A stretch of DNA of 64,000 nucleotides, from the NCBI GenBank assembly GCA_045565285.1, contig JBJLFR010000034.1:1-64000 (forward strand), written 5' to 3'. Positions 1 to 8,872 of this stretch are shown piece after piece. The notes under the pieces were generated by a model. The model had not been told where the DNA came from. It saw nothing but the letters and a program-made list of their open reading frames with translations, and made no database searches. The stretch is from CACIIZ01 sp045565285. GTDB lineage: Bacteria > Pseudomonadota > Alphaproteobacteria > Rhodobacterales > Rhodobacteraceae. The position numbers and the translations under genes are program-made. Within the stretch, counting starts at the first letter, position 1, and the number at the start of each line of letters is the position of its first letter.

Positions 1-1155
1 GAAAACAGGAAAACTGTCTGGAGTAAAACAACCAATTCCTCCTGATGGCTCCTTATGATAAAATGGCATTTTTCCTTCAAATCTTTTATGGCAGTGAGCC
101 AGTGCGGATACCCACATGTGTGCAAATTCTTTGCTCGAAACAAATTCAGGGCTAGATGGACCATAAGGATCAACCTTAACTTCATTTACTGGTGTATCTA
201 CTTTGTAGGGTGATGCTCCCCCTTGTATCCCACCAAAATGCCAATCAGGCTTATAATAAATACCCCACATATCTTCTGTTATTGTGGATCCATCAACATC
301 AGATATCAATGGTGCGTCAGTATCAACATGAATAACTGGAGGCATCTTACCATCGTTTGTTTTTAAAGTATCTGGCTCTACTTTTAAAACACCTTCCTCT
401 AATTGCCAATATCTCCACATATCAACATCATTATGTATTTGCCCTTTCAAATCTTTAACCTGAATTTGCTTAGGTAAATCAAGCATGTTCCAAAAGTCTC
501 TAACCCATGGCCCAGCACCTATTACAATACGCTCACAATCAATACTTCCTAAATTTGTTTCTACTGATTTAATAGTATCTGATGAATTACTTGTAAGAAA
601 ACCTTTAACTTCAACACCCGTAACAATTCTTACCCCTAATTCCTCTACTTTTTCAGCTAGAGAATACATTGCTTTAGTTTGATTAGAATATCCTCCTTTT
701 TTTTCGTGAAGAACTGATGTTATTCCTTTAGCTTGCCAGTCATCGAAAATACCCCTCATGTATTTAGTTGATGCATTCTCACCTTCGATAAAAACACTAT
801 CATAACCTATAGCTTGCTGTTGTTCATAGATCTGTGAAACATCATTTCTCATAGCCTCACAAGAAATTTGCATGTATCCAACTGGATGATAGTGAAGACC
901 TGCTGGATCACTTTCCCATAAATTAACAGAATGAGCCATTAGTTCTCGCATCGCAGGTTGAAAATAGTTATTGCGAACTACTCCACACGCAATACCAGAT
1001 GCTCCAGAAGCTATTCCAGATTTTTCAAGTACTGTTATTCTACCTTCAACATCTTCACCCTTTTCATTAATTTTTTTGGCGAGTCTCCAAGCTGTAGATA
1101 AACCATGGATACCAGCACCAATGATTATGAATTCAGAAAAGTTAGGAAATGACAT
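1..1155 (-). CDS. FAD-dependent oxidoreductase of the DAO family (partial)
   Basis: The reading frame is open from the ATG at 1155 to the window edge (385 codons, C-terminus missing). Residues 13-18 are the Rossmann dinucleotide motif GAGIHG, followed by TAWRL and, near residue 46, an LEK/SGIASGASG segment typical of the glycine oxidase, sarcosine oxidase beta and dimethylglycine dehydrogenase group. The product is therefore expected to bind FAD and oxidise a secondary or tertiary amine. CTGGGGGAG lies just upstream of the ATG as ribosome binding site. The gene is divergent from a FadR-like regulator, so it is likely the regulated target. Substrate cannot be assigned; a methylated glycine is plausible given the sarcosine oxidase genes nearby. 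Whether a GcvT-like C-terminal domain follows cannot be seen. Confidence 0.85.
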   Translation of the reverse strand, partial: MSFPNFSEFIIIGAGIHGLSTAWRLAKKINEKGEDVEGRITVLEKSGIASGASGIACGVVRNNYFQPAMRELMAHSVNLWESDPAGLHYHPVGYMQISCEAMRNDVSQIYEQQQAIGYDSVFIEGENASTKYMRGIFDDWQAKGITSVLHEKKGGYSNQTKAMYSLAEKVEELGVRIVTGVEVKGFLTSNSSDTIKSVETNLGSIDCERIVIGAGPWVRDFWNMLDLPKQIQVKDLKGQIHNDVDMWRYWQLEEGVLKVEPDTLKTNDGKMPPVIHVDTDAPLISDVDGSTITEDMWGIYYKPDWHFGGIQGGASPYKVDTPVNEVKVDPYGPSSPEFVSSKEFAHMWVSALAHCHKRFEGKMPFYHKEPSGGIGCFTPDSFPVF

Positions 1156-1199
1156 GTTTATACTCCCCCAGATATGTATATTTAATTTATAGTAATCCA

Positions 1200-1275
1200 A
1201 AAAATTACCAAATTCAAACAAAAAAAGTACCAAAAAACTTGATATTTAATATTATTGGTATATAATCGGTACAAG
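1200..1275. promoter_or_regulatory. Divergent control region with inverted TACCAA / TTGGTA elements
   Basis: Between the FAD oxidoreductase and the GntR regulator the sequence carries ATTACCAAAT (about 1204-1213), GTACCAAAAA (1227-1236), TTGGTATA (1255-1262) and CGGTACAA (1267-1274). GTACC at 1227-1231 and GGTAC at 1268-1272 form an inverted pair, as do TACCAA and TTGGTA. FCD-type GntR proteins usually bind short palindromes in their own divergent promoter, so this is a candidate operator. Assignment is inferred from position and symmetry only, and the region is AT-rich. Confidence 0.35.
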
Positions 1276-1284
1276 GAGTTATCT

Positions 1285-1978
1285 ATGAACATAATGAATT
1301 TAACATTAAAGCACGGTTCTGAAAATATCGCATCCGAGTTAAGAAGAGAAATTTTGAATGGTCAAATATTAGCCTCCGAGAAGCTACGTGCCGAAAGAGA
1401 TTTAGCCGAAAAATATAACGTATCAAGAGGTACTATAAGGTCTGCACTATCAAAACTAGAAAAAGAAAAATTTATTGAAATAAAACCTGGAAGTGGTGCA
1501 TTTGTCATTTATAAGACCTCTACAGTCTCAGTAAGTGAAGTAAAAAATGCAAATCCTCTAGAACTAATTGACGCACGGTTTGCTTTGGAACCACATATTT
1601 GTAGATTAGCTGTACTTCATGGTAAGAAGGAACAATTTCAAAAACTAGAAACATTAGTTGAAGCAATGGAAAAAAGTGTTAAAGATCCCGTTCAATTTGC
1701 CTCTGCAGATACTGCATTTCATCAAGTTCTTGCTGATTGCACAGGGAACAATTTACTCATTTGGATTATAAATCAAATAAACTCTGTAAGAGGACAAGAT
1801 GAGTGGACCAAAGCACGGCACCAAACGTTAAATGATAATATTATTAGGACTTATAATATCCAACATAATCAAATCTTTATCAGCAATTAAGTCTAGAGAG
1901 CCGGAAAAAGCAGCCTCTTTAATGAAAGAACATTTAGAAATTGCTAGGTTATCTCTTACAAGAGCTGCAGGTACTTAA
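1285..1978 (+). pseudogene. GntR-family (FadR/FCD type) regulator with an apparent +1 frameshift
   Basis: The N-terminus is a GntR winged helix (ASELRREILNGQI, then RDLAEKYNVSRGTIRSALSKL), followed by an alpha-helical FCD effector domain (ELIDARFALEP, AFHQVLADCTGN). In the starting frame translation stops at 1890, but the missing C-terminal FCD helix continues one frame over (AIKSREPEKAASLMKEHL) to a stop at 1976-1978. Removing one T from ATCTTTATCA near 1873-1880 restores HNQILSAIKSREPEKA, which matches the usual H-x-x-I-x-x-A-I-x-x-R-x-P pattern. The start at 1285 is chosen because AAGGAG (about 1273-1278) precedes it; an in-frame ATG at 1255 lies upstream of that site. It probably represses the divergent oxidoreductase gene. 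It could be a recent pseudogene, or an assembly error in an intact gene. Confidence 0.75.
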
Positions 1979-2694
1979 GTTTTTGCTGTAGCTTGCATCC
2001 AATTTATATATAATCTTTCAGCTTTCTCCTTCATTTCCCCAATATTCTTCAAACAGTCTTTTTGCATTTTATCAAATCCGTTTTCTCCCATTTCTTTCTC
2101 CAAAGAAGATTTATACTCGGGGATATTTGACCAATTTAATACAGTCTTATCTTCTATTTCTAAATGAAATTGTACTGAAAATGCTCTTGTTTCCCATTGT
2201 AAAGCTTGAATATTACAGTTTTTTGAACACGCTAAAGCTCTGGAGCCTGGAGGTAAATCGGTAACTTCTGCACTATGCCACTGTAAAGTCTTGAATGTTT
2301 CTGGAATGCCATCAAAAAAAACACCAGATTGCCCACTTTCGGTTAAAGATACATCTAAAATTCCCACTTCAGGTTTTTGTGATTTTGATACTTTTCCTCC
2401 AAGACATTCTGCCAACAGCTGATGGCCTAGACAAATACCTAAAAAGGGCGTTCCTTTTTGTTGGACTTGATACTTAATAAATGCTTTCTCATCTTTCAAC
2501 CAAGGGAATTTTGCTTCTTCCCAAACGTCCATAGGCCCTCCCAAAACCCATAACCCATCCAAATTATTAGTTTTAGGAATTTGCTCGCCCTCATCTAAGT
2601 GTACAACTTCAAAACTGTGCCCATCTTCTTTTAAGAATTGACCTAAAGAACCAGCTGTCTCAACTCTAGCATGTTGCAATATCAAAATATGCAT
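1975..2694 (-). CDS. Class I glutamine amidotransferase (GMP synthase-like, stand-alone)
   Basis: A 239-residue stand-alone GATase1 domain. The nucleophile elbow GICLGH carries Cys88, and the VQFHLE segment supplies His177 and Glu179, so the catalytic triad looks intact; the early LGGPMDVWEE resembles the oxyanion-strand region. Such free-standing proteins hydrolyse glutamine or gamma-glutamyl compounds, and gamma-glutamylated amines are candidate substrates. AAGGGGTG precedes the ATG at 2694. The stop overlaps the end of the convergent GntR reading frame by four bases. It lies 40 bases downstream of the GlxA-like regulator gene on the same strand and is probably cotranscribed with it. Substrate is unknown. 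Confidence 0.85.
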   Translation of the reverse strand: MHILILQHARVETAGSLGQFLKEDGHSFEVVHLDEGEQIPKTNNLDGLWVLGGPMDVWEEAKFPWLKDEKAFIKYQVQQKGTPFLGICLGHQLLAECLGGKVSKSQKPEVGILDVSLTESGQSGVFFDGIPETFKTLQWHSAEVTDLPPGSRALACSKNCNIQALQWETRAFSVQFHLEIEDKTVLNWSNIPEYKSSLEKEMGENGFDKMQKDCLKNIGEMKEKAERLYINWMQATAKT

Positions 2695-2734
2695 TTTTCA
2701 CCCCTTAAAGAAATGTTAATAACTCTTATCCTAA

Positions 2735-3700
2735 TTATCCGATTTTATTGATATAAGAAATTTGAGTACTATTTCTATACTTAGTTGGTGGACTTTCAAA
2801 ATAAGTCATAAATAATGATGATAAATGTGAGGAAGAATAAAAACCAGTTATATGGGATATTTCAGCTATAGATAGCTTAGAGTTGCGTAATAAGTTTTTT
2901 GCTTTATCAAGTCTTAATTCTCTGTAATATTCCATTGTTCCTTTTTGAAAGAATTTTTTAAAGACTCTATTCAACTGCCTTTTAGAAACATTATTTAGCA
3001 CTGCTAATTGTTCTAAATTCAAAGGATCAGCTAAATGATTTTCCATCAGCTCAATAACTGATAATGCAACTTTGTTAGTAGTTCCTACTCTATTAACCAA
3101 ATTAGATCTTTGAGGACCCCCAGATGGTCGAATTTCATTATGTAAAAACCAATCACTTACTAATTGTGCAAATTTAGAACCCTGCTGCTTTTTAACGATT
3201 GCTAGAACCATATCAATAGGAGCTGTTCCTCCAGCACAAGTGATTCTATTCCTATCAATTACGTAAAGACTTTTTTCTAAAATAATATCATGAGCAATTT
3301 CTAGCAAACTTGGAGAATGCTCCCAATGAACAGTCATTCTATGATCTTTCATCAAGCCAGACTTCACCAATATAATTGGACCACCTGATACACCGCCAAT
3401 AGTGACCCCATTTTGAGCTAACTTATTAATCCATTTATATAAAGTTTTATTATTATATTTAAATGGATCACCACCTGCTATTACAAAAAAAATATCTAAA
3501 TCGGGTGTGTCACCGATGAAATAATCCCCAAAAATTTTCAAACCTGAAGAAGACACATTACCCTCTTTTGAATCAGAGAAATTAATAACTTCATAAAAAT
3601 TATTTTCAGAGAGAAAATTTGCAGCTCTAAAAGGTTCAACTAAAGATGCATAGGACATCAAGGCAAACCCATTTAGTGGTAAAACACCTATTCTATACAT
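2735..3700 (-). CDS. GlxA-family transcriptional regulator (DJ-1/PfpI-like sensor plus AraC DNA-binding domain)
   Basis: Residues 1 to about 190 form a DJ-1/PfpI-like domain (VLPLNGFALMSYAS at the start, GVSGGPIILVKSG where active members carry a nucleophilic Cys, so it is probably a sensor). Residues about 215-315 contain two AraC-type helix-turn-helix motifs (LNLEQLAVLNNVSKRQLNRVF and ELRLDKAKNLLRNSKLSIAEIS). This architecture is shared by GbdR and CdhR, which activate glycine betaine/dimethylglycine/sarcosine and carnitine catabolism. Divergence from soxB makes activation of the sarcosine oxidase operon the most likely role. The effector is inferred from context, not from residues. Confidence 0.85.
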   Translation of the reverse strand: MYRIGVLPLNGFALMSYASLVEPFRAANFLSENNFYEVINFSDSKEGNVSSSGLKIFGDYFIGDTPDLDIFFVIAGGDPFKYNNKTLYKWINKLAQNGVTIGGVSGGPIILVKSGLMKDHRMTVHWEHSPSLLEIAHDIILEKSLYVIDRNRITCAGGTAPIDMVLAIVKKQQGSKFAQLVSDWFLHNEIRPSGGPQRSNLVNRVGTTNKVALSVIELMENHLADPLNLEQLAVLNNVSKRQLNRVFKKFFQKGTMEYYRELRLDKAKNLLRNSKLSIAEISHITGFYSSSHLSSLFMTYFESPPTKYRNSTQISYINKIG

Positions 3701-3702
3701 AT

Positions 3703-3807
3703 CCTATACCTTTTTTATACCAAAATTGTCTTTTTTTTACAAATTAGTGTCTTTTTAATAGATGCATTATACCAAAAATTATATCATATTAATTTAAGGA
3801 GAAAAAT
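3703..3807. promoter_or_regulatory. Divergent control region between regulator and soxB with repeated TATACCAAAA
   Basis: This 105-base gap holds the promoters of the GlxA-like regulator (leftward) and soxB (rightward). TATACCAAAATT occurs at about 3716-3727 and TATACCAAAAATT at about 3768-3780, in the same orientation and 52 bases apart, close to five helical turns; a partial copy TATACC lies at about 3705. Direct repeats on one face of the helix suit an AraC-type activator. The soxB ribosome site TTAAGGAG ends at about 3801. Confidence 0.4.
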
Positions 3808-5058
3808 ATGAATTATTCAGGCTTAAAAATCTTTTGGGAAGGACTAACTGGAAATAACGGATGGAAAAGAGTATGGAGAGAACCTGAGCCAAAAAAGGAA
3901 TATGATATAATAATTATTGGTGGTGGTGGACATGGATTATCTACTGCTTTTTATCTAAGTAATAAATTCAATGTTAAGAACGTTGCAGTTTTAGAAAAAG
4001 GTTGGGTGGGATCTGGAAATATAGGAAGAAATACCACCATAATAAGATCTAATTACTTACTACCTGAAAACCAACCCTTTTATGAATATTCACTTAAACT
4101 TTGGGAAAATTTGGAAAATGATACAAATTATAATTCTATGGTTTCTCAAAGAGGTGTTTTAAATCTTTTTCATAGTGACGGACAAAGAGATGCATTTGTG
4201 AGACGTGGTAATACCATGATTATGTCAGGAGCAGATGCAAATATTCTTAATGACATTGAATTAAAAGAATTATGCCCATATTTAGATTTTGAAAATGCAC
4301 GTTTCCCAATTAAAGGTGCACTTCTACAAAAAAGAGGTGGAACAGTACGACATGATGCGGTTGCTTGGGGATATGCACGTGGTGCAGATAATAAAGGAGT
4401 TGATATAATTCAAAACTGTGAGGTTAATGGCTTTATAATAAAAAATGGAAAGTGTCTTGGCGTTGAAACTAATAAGGGCATAATAAAAGCAAAAAAAATT
4501 GCCTCTTGCGTAGCAGGATCTTCTGGTAAATTAATGAGTAAAGCAGGTATTAGATTACCAATAGAGAGCCATGTATTGCAGGCTTTTGTTTCAGAAGGTT
4601 TAAAGCCTATGTTAGATAATGTAATTACTTTTGGAGCTGGTCATTTTTATGTAAGTCAATCTGACAAAGGTGGGCTTGTATTTGGAGGAGATATTGATGG
4701 ATATAATAGTTATGCTCAAAGAGGAAATCTACCGGTAGTTGAAGATGTCTGTGAAGGAGGTATGGCAATCATGCCAATGATTGGTAGAGCTCGATTGTTA
4801 AGGATGTGGGGTGGGATAATGGATATGTCTATGGATGGCTCTCCATTTATAGATAAGACCCATATAAAGGGATTATATTTTAATGGTGGTTGGTGTTACG
4901 GTGGTTTTAAAGCAACTCCAGCAAGTGGATACTGTTATGCCCATCTTTTAGCGAAAGACGAACCCCATCCCGTTGCAAAAGGCTTTAAATTAGATAGATT
5001 TTTAAAAGGTAAGATTATAGATGAAAAGGGCCAAGGTGCTCAACCAAATTTACATTAA
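3808..5058 (+). CDS. soxB: Sarcosine oxidase, beta subunit
   Basis: 416 residues, the usual length. Residues 34-44 hold the FAD-binding IIIIGGGGHGLS. His182 in the TVRHDAVAWGYARGAD segment matches the conserved His that covalently attaches FMN in heterotetrameric sarcosine oxidases. The C-terminus has the expected LYFNGGWCYGGFKATPASG. The enzyme oxidises sarcosine to glycine, passing the methyl group to tetrahydrofolate (or releasing formaldehyde) with H2O2 as by-product. TTAAGGAG sits seven bases before the ATG. It is first in the soxB-soxD-soxA-soxG-fhs-folD series, expected to be controlled by the divergent GlxA-like regulator. Confidence 0.96.
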   Translation: MNYSGLKIFWEGLTGNNGWKRVWREPEPKKEYDIIIIGGGGHGLSTAFYLSNKFNVKNVAVLEKGWVGSGNIGRNTTIIRSNYLLPENQPFYEYSLKLWENLENDTNYNSMVSQRGVLNLFHSDGQRDAFVRRGNTMIMSGADANILNDIELKELCPYLDFENARFPIKGALLQKRGGTVRHDAVAWGYARGADNKGVDIIQNCEVNGFIIKNGKCLGVETNKGIIKAKKIASCVAGSSGKLMSKAGIRLPIESHVLQAFVSEGLKPMLDNVITFGAGHFYVSQSDKGGLVFGGDIDGYNSYAQRGNLPVVEDVCEGGMAIMPMIGRARLLRMWGGIMDMSMDGSPFIDKTHIKGLYFNGGWCYGGFKATPASGYCYAHLLAKDEPHPVAKGFKLDRFLKGKIIDEKGQGAQPNLH

Positions 5059-5076
5059 AATAGGGAAATTTTAACA

Positions 5077-5370
5077 ATGATCATCCAACATCCAGATTTA
5101 GGTCCAAGGGATTCATCGGAATTCGTATACAAGGGTGATGCTGAACTAATTTTTAGACCTGAAAGAAATGAAAATGTAGATCAAAAAAAATTTCATGATT
5201 ATCTTTATTTAAGAGATAATCCTGCGGGAGAACACTGTGAACTCTGGTATCACGAATATGGTGATAGATCTTGGCTTGTTGTTACTAGAGATACAAATAA
5301 TCATGAAATATTAAAAGTAGAACATGTAAAAGATTATATAAAATCTTACAAGGCTATTATAAATGTATAG
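5077..5370 (+). CDS. soxD: Sarcosine oxidase, delta subunit (variant lacking zinc cysteines)
   Basis: 97 residues, normal for the family, with conserved GPRDSSEF, DYLYLRDNPAGEHCELWYHE and WLVVTRDT segments. In the classical delta subunit zinc is bound by a CPxCG pair near the N-terminus plus a later His and Cys. Here the N-terminal pair reads HPDLG and the later GCRRW-type segment reads GDRSW, so the zinc cysteines are absent while the His of WYHEYG remains. The last eight bases overlap soxA, implying translational coupling. Identity is secure from position and motifs; loss of zinc binding is an inference. Confidence 0.93.
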   Translation: MIIQHPDLGPRDSSEFVYKGDAELIFRPERNENVDQKKFHDYLYLRDNPAGEHCELWYHEYGDRSWLVVTRDTNNHEILKVEHVKDYIKSYKAIINV

Positions 5371-8296
5371 AATAAAATCAGGAGGACTAATTAACCGTAA
5401 GAAAGAACTTAATTTTTCTTTTAACGGTAAAAATTTAAAAGGTTTTGATGGTGATACTTTATCATCTGCTCTTTTAGGAAATGGAATTCATTTAGTTGGA
5501 AGATCCTTTAAATATCATAGACCACGTGGAATTTTTTCATCTGGGTCTGAAGAACCATCAGCTCTAGTACAACTCGACGAAAAAAATTTCACAGAGCCAA
5601 ATATTAGAGCCACTACAGTAAAACTTTTTGATGGGTTAGTTGCCAATAGTCAAAATCATTTTGGATCGCTTTCTTGGGATTTTATGCGAATAAATGATTA
5701 CCTCTCAACTTTTCTATCTGCAGGTTTTTATTATAAAACTTTCATGTGGCCAAAAGCTTTCTGGGAAAAGGTTTATGAACCTATTATTCGAAATGCTGCT
5801 GGTTTGGGTAAACTTTCTAAAGAAACTGATCCTAGTATTTATGATAAAGGCTATTTACATTGCGATTTATTAATAATAGGTGCTGGACCTGCTGGATTAT
5901 ATTCTGCTTTAATTGCTGCAAGAGCAGGCGCTAAAATAATATTAGTGGATGAAGATTTTATACTTGGAGGCTCATTTAATGGAGAAAATATACAAATTAA
6001 TGATGGCATTTGCTCTGATTGGTTAAAGTCTGTTTTAAATGAATTAAAATCTCTAAAAAATGTCAGATTAATGCCTTGTACTACTTTATATGGTTCCTTT
6101 GATCATGGTATTTACGGAGCATTGGAAGTTAAAAGTTACAATTCTAGGAATACCTTAAAAAAACCAAGACAGGTACTTTGGAAAATTTATTCAAAATTCT
6201 CAGTATTGTGTACTGGAGCATTGGAAAGATCCATTTTATTTGAAAACAATGACCTTCCTGGAATTATGCTTTCCAAATCGGTTAGACATTATTGTAATAG
6301 GTGGGGAGTAATACCTGGGCATAATATATCTATATATACAAATAATGATGATGGATGGGAAACTGCAAAGGATTTAAAAAAAGCAGGTTGTAATGTTGTT
6401 TGTATAATTGACCAACGCTCAAATATTAAACCTCCTGTAGAAAATATAGATCATATTTTAGGAGGAAATGTATTAAAAGCAAAAGGAAATTTGAGAATTT
6501 CTTCAATTAAATTGGATAATGGAAGAGTTATAAATACTGATTGCTTGGCTGTATCCGGAGGTTATAATCCTAATCTACATTTAACCTGTCATCAAAGAGG
6601 AAAACCCAAATGGAATGAGGTAAATCAATGCTTTGTTCCACATAATCTCCCAAAAACAATGGAAGTAATTGGTGCTGCAAATGGTGTCTTTAGTTATCAA
6701 AAGATGTTTAAAGATTCTGAAAATAAATTAACTAAAATACTTAAAAACTTAGGTTATAAAAAAATAGCAGCCGAGGAGTTAAATATAACTAAAAAAGTGT
6801 ATAAAGTCTCACCCTTTCCAAAAAAAATTCCTGAAGGAAAAGTGTGGGTAGATTTACAAAATGATGTAACTATTAAAGATATAAAATTAGCTGTACATGA
6901 GGGTTTTCATTCTGTTGAACTTTTGAAGAGGTATACGACTTTAGGAATGGCAACTGATCAAGGTAAAAACTCCAATGTTTTAGGACTTTCAGTACTGAGT
7001 CTAATAAAAAATAAAACTATGAATGAGATTGGCACCACAATCTTTCGACCACCTTTCACACCTATCCCGATTGGAGCTTTTGCAGGCCGATCGAGGGGCA
7101 AACATTTTAAACCGTTCAGGTTAACACCTTCACATAATTGGGCAAAATCAAATAATGCAGTTTTTGTAGAAGCAGGTAATTGGTTAAGGGCACAGTGGTT
7201 CACTATAAAGGGAGAAAAAACATGGAGAGAAAGCGTAGATAGAGAAGTTATTCAAACTAGAAATAATGTTGGTATTTGCGATGTTACCACACTAGGAAAA
7301 ATTGATATAAAAGGAAAAGATTCTGCTGCTTTTCTTAATTTTGTTTATGCAAATAATTTTGGAAAACTTCCTGTAGGAAAAGTTCGATATGGATTGATGC
7401 TTAGAGATGATGGGATAGCCTTTGATGACGGAACAACTGCAAGGTTTTCAGAAAATCATTTTGTAATGACTACTACAACTGCTAACGCAGTAACAGTATT
7501 TAGACATTTAGAGTTTTGCAAGCAGTGCTTAAAGCCAAATTGGGATGTTCACCTAATTTCTACAACAGATCACTGGGCACAATTTGCAATAGCAGGACCT
7601 AAATCTAGGAAACTTCTACAAGATATATGCGACCCAAAAATTGATATTTCAAACGATAAATTTCCATTCATGGCATGCGGAGAAATAACAATACTTAAAG
7701 GTATACTTGCTAGATTATTTAGAATATCCTTTTCTGGGGAACTTGCATATGAAATAGCTATTCCAAGAAGATATGCTGATTTTTTTGTAAAAAAAATTAC
7801 TGAGATTGGTAAAAAATATAGCCTTGTGCCATATGGAACAGAAGCTTTAGGTGTTATGAGAATAGAAAAAGGTCATGCTGCTGGAAATGAATTGAATGGT
7901 CAAACAACTGCTCATAATCTTGGTTTAGGAAAAATGGTTTCAAAATTGAATGATTGTATCGGAAATACTATGTCTGAAAGAGAAGAATTAAATAAAAATG
8001 ATGCTCTTAAATTAGTTGGTTTTATTCCAACTGATAAAAAACAACAATTAGTTGCAGGATCTCATTTTATCGAAAAAGGACAATCTGCAAATTTGAAAAA
8101 TGATCAAGGTTGGATGAGCTCTGTTGCTTTTTCACCAATGTTAAATCATTCAATCGGTATTGGTTACATTAAAAGAGGAAATCAAAGGTATGGTGAGAAA
8201 GTAAATGCTGTAAATCCTTTGAAAAAAGAAATTACCGAAGTAGAAATTCATTCCCCACATTTTTATGATCCCGAAGGAGAGCTTCTTCGTGGATAA
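5363..8296 (+). CDS. soxA: Sarcosine oxidase, alpha subunit
   Basis: 977 residues, the expected length. The domains run in order: an N-terminal 2Fe-2S-like fold without its cysteines (FKYHRPRGIFSSGSEEPSAL), an FAD/NAD-binding domain (LLIIGAGPAGLYSALIAARAGA near residue 170, and LCTGALERSILFENNDLPGIM), and from about residue 590 a GcvT-like aminomethyltransferase domain (VGICDVTTLGKIDIKG, RISFSGELAYEIAIP, RIEKGHAAGNELNGQTTAHNLGL is the C-terminal signature region). This subunit carries NAD and the tetrahydrofolate site where the methyl group becomes 5,10-methylene-THF. The start overlaps soxD by eight bases and the end overlaps soxG by eight bases. Confidence 0.96.
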   Translation: MYRIKSGGLINRKKELNFSFNGKNLKGFDGDTLSSALLGNGIHLVGRSFKYHRPRGIFSSGSEEPSALVQLDEKNFTEPNIRATTVKLFDGLVANSQNHFGSLSWDFMRINDYLSTFLSAGFYYKTFMWPKAFWEKVYEPIIRNAAGLGKLSKETDPSIYDKGYLHCDLLIIGAGPAGLYSALIAARAGAKIILVDEDFILGGSFNGENIQINDGICSDWLKSVLNELKSLKNVRLMPCTTLYGSFDHGIYGALEVKSYNSRNTLKKPRQVLWKIYSKFSVLCTGALERSILFENNDLPGIMLSKSVRHYCNRWGVIPGHNISIYTNNDDGWETAKDLKKAGCNVVCIIDQRSNIKPPVENIDHILGGNVLKAKGNLRISSIKLDNGRVINTDCLAVSGGYNPNLHLTCHQRGKPKWNEVNQCFVPHNLPKTMEVIGAANGVFSYQKMFKDSENKLTKILKNLGYKKIAAEELNITKKVYKVSPFPKKIPEGKVWVDLQNDVTIKDIKLAVHEGFHSVELLKRYTTLGMATDQGKNSNVLGLSVLSLIKNKTMNEIGTTIFRPPFTPIPIGAFAGRSRGKHFKPFRLTPSHNWAKSNNAVFVEAGNWLRAQWFTIKGEKTWRESVDREVIQTRNNVGICDVTTLGKIDIKGKDSAAFLNFVYANNFGKLPVGKVRYGLMLRDDGIAFDDGTTARFSENHFVMTTTTANAVTVFRHLEFCKQCLKPNWDVHLISTTDHWAQFAIAGPKSRKLLQDICDPKIDISNDKFPFMACGEITILKGILARLFRISFSGELAYEIAIPRRYADFFVKKITEIGKKYSLVPYGTEALGVMRIEKGHAAGNELNGQTTAHNLGLGKMVSKLNDCIGNTMSEREELNKNDALKLVGFIPTDKKQQLVAGSHFIEKGQSANLKNDQGWMSSVAFSPMLNHSIGIGYIKRGNQRYGEKVNAVNPLKKEITEVEIHSPHFYDPEGELLRG

Positions 8297-8846
8297 AAAT
8301 ATAATTACCACTCCGTTAAATGGTATTAGTCAAAAAATAGGAAATATTTCTATTAAAGAAGTTTTTTTTGAAATTTTTTGTATTTCAATCCCAAAAAATG
8401 TGGAAAGTAACTCCATTAAAGATTTAAAAAAAATATTAAATATAAATCCACCTAAGATAGGAAAAAGTGCTTTAAACAAAGAAAGATCGATTAGGCTTAT
8501 AAAGAACTCTGTTGATCAATATTTCATATTATTTTCAAATAGTTTTAAAAATACTCCTAAAATGATTTCCATACTTCAAAAGAGTTTTTATATAACTGAA
8601 CAAAGTGATGCATGGGCTTGTATTGAGATATCAGGATCACAAACTTATAATTGTTTAGAGAGGATTTGTACTTTAGATCTCTGCCATTCAGCATTTGAAA
8701 TTAATTCAGCGACTCGAACCTTGATGGAGCATTTGAATGTTTTTATAATAAAAGTTACTGAAGAAAATTTTTTATTATTATCGGCTAGTTCCTCCGCACT
8801 ATCTTTTTTGGACGCGATAAAGACTTCGGCTGAAAATATAACTTAA
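8289..8846 (+). CDS. soxG: Sarcosine oxidase, gamma subunit
   Basis: 185 residues from a GTG at 8289, chosen because GAAGGAGA at 8273-8280 lies nine bases upstream and the resulting eight-base overlap with soxA mirrors the soxD/soxA junction. The N-terminal half is poorly conserved and lysine-rich. The C-terminal half shows the SoxG pattern: DAWACIEISGSQTYNCLERI, LDLCHSAFEINSATRTLM and LLLSASSSALSFLDAI. It is a GcvT-related subunit that packs with the alpha subunit. Assignment rests on position plus these weak but characteristic motifs. Confidence 0.88.
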   Translation: MDKNIITTPLNGISQKIGNISIKEVFFEIFCISIPKNVESNSIKDLKKILNINPPKIGKSALNKERSIRLIKNSVDQYFILFSNSFKNTPKMISILQKSFYITEQSDAWACIEISGSQTYNCLERICTLDLCHSAFEINSATRTLMEHLNVFIIKVTEENFLLLSASSSALSFLDAIKTSAENIT

Positions 8847-8872
8847 AAAATAAAAAAATTGAAGGAAATATA

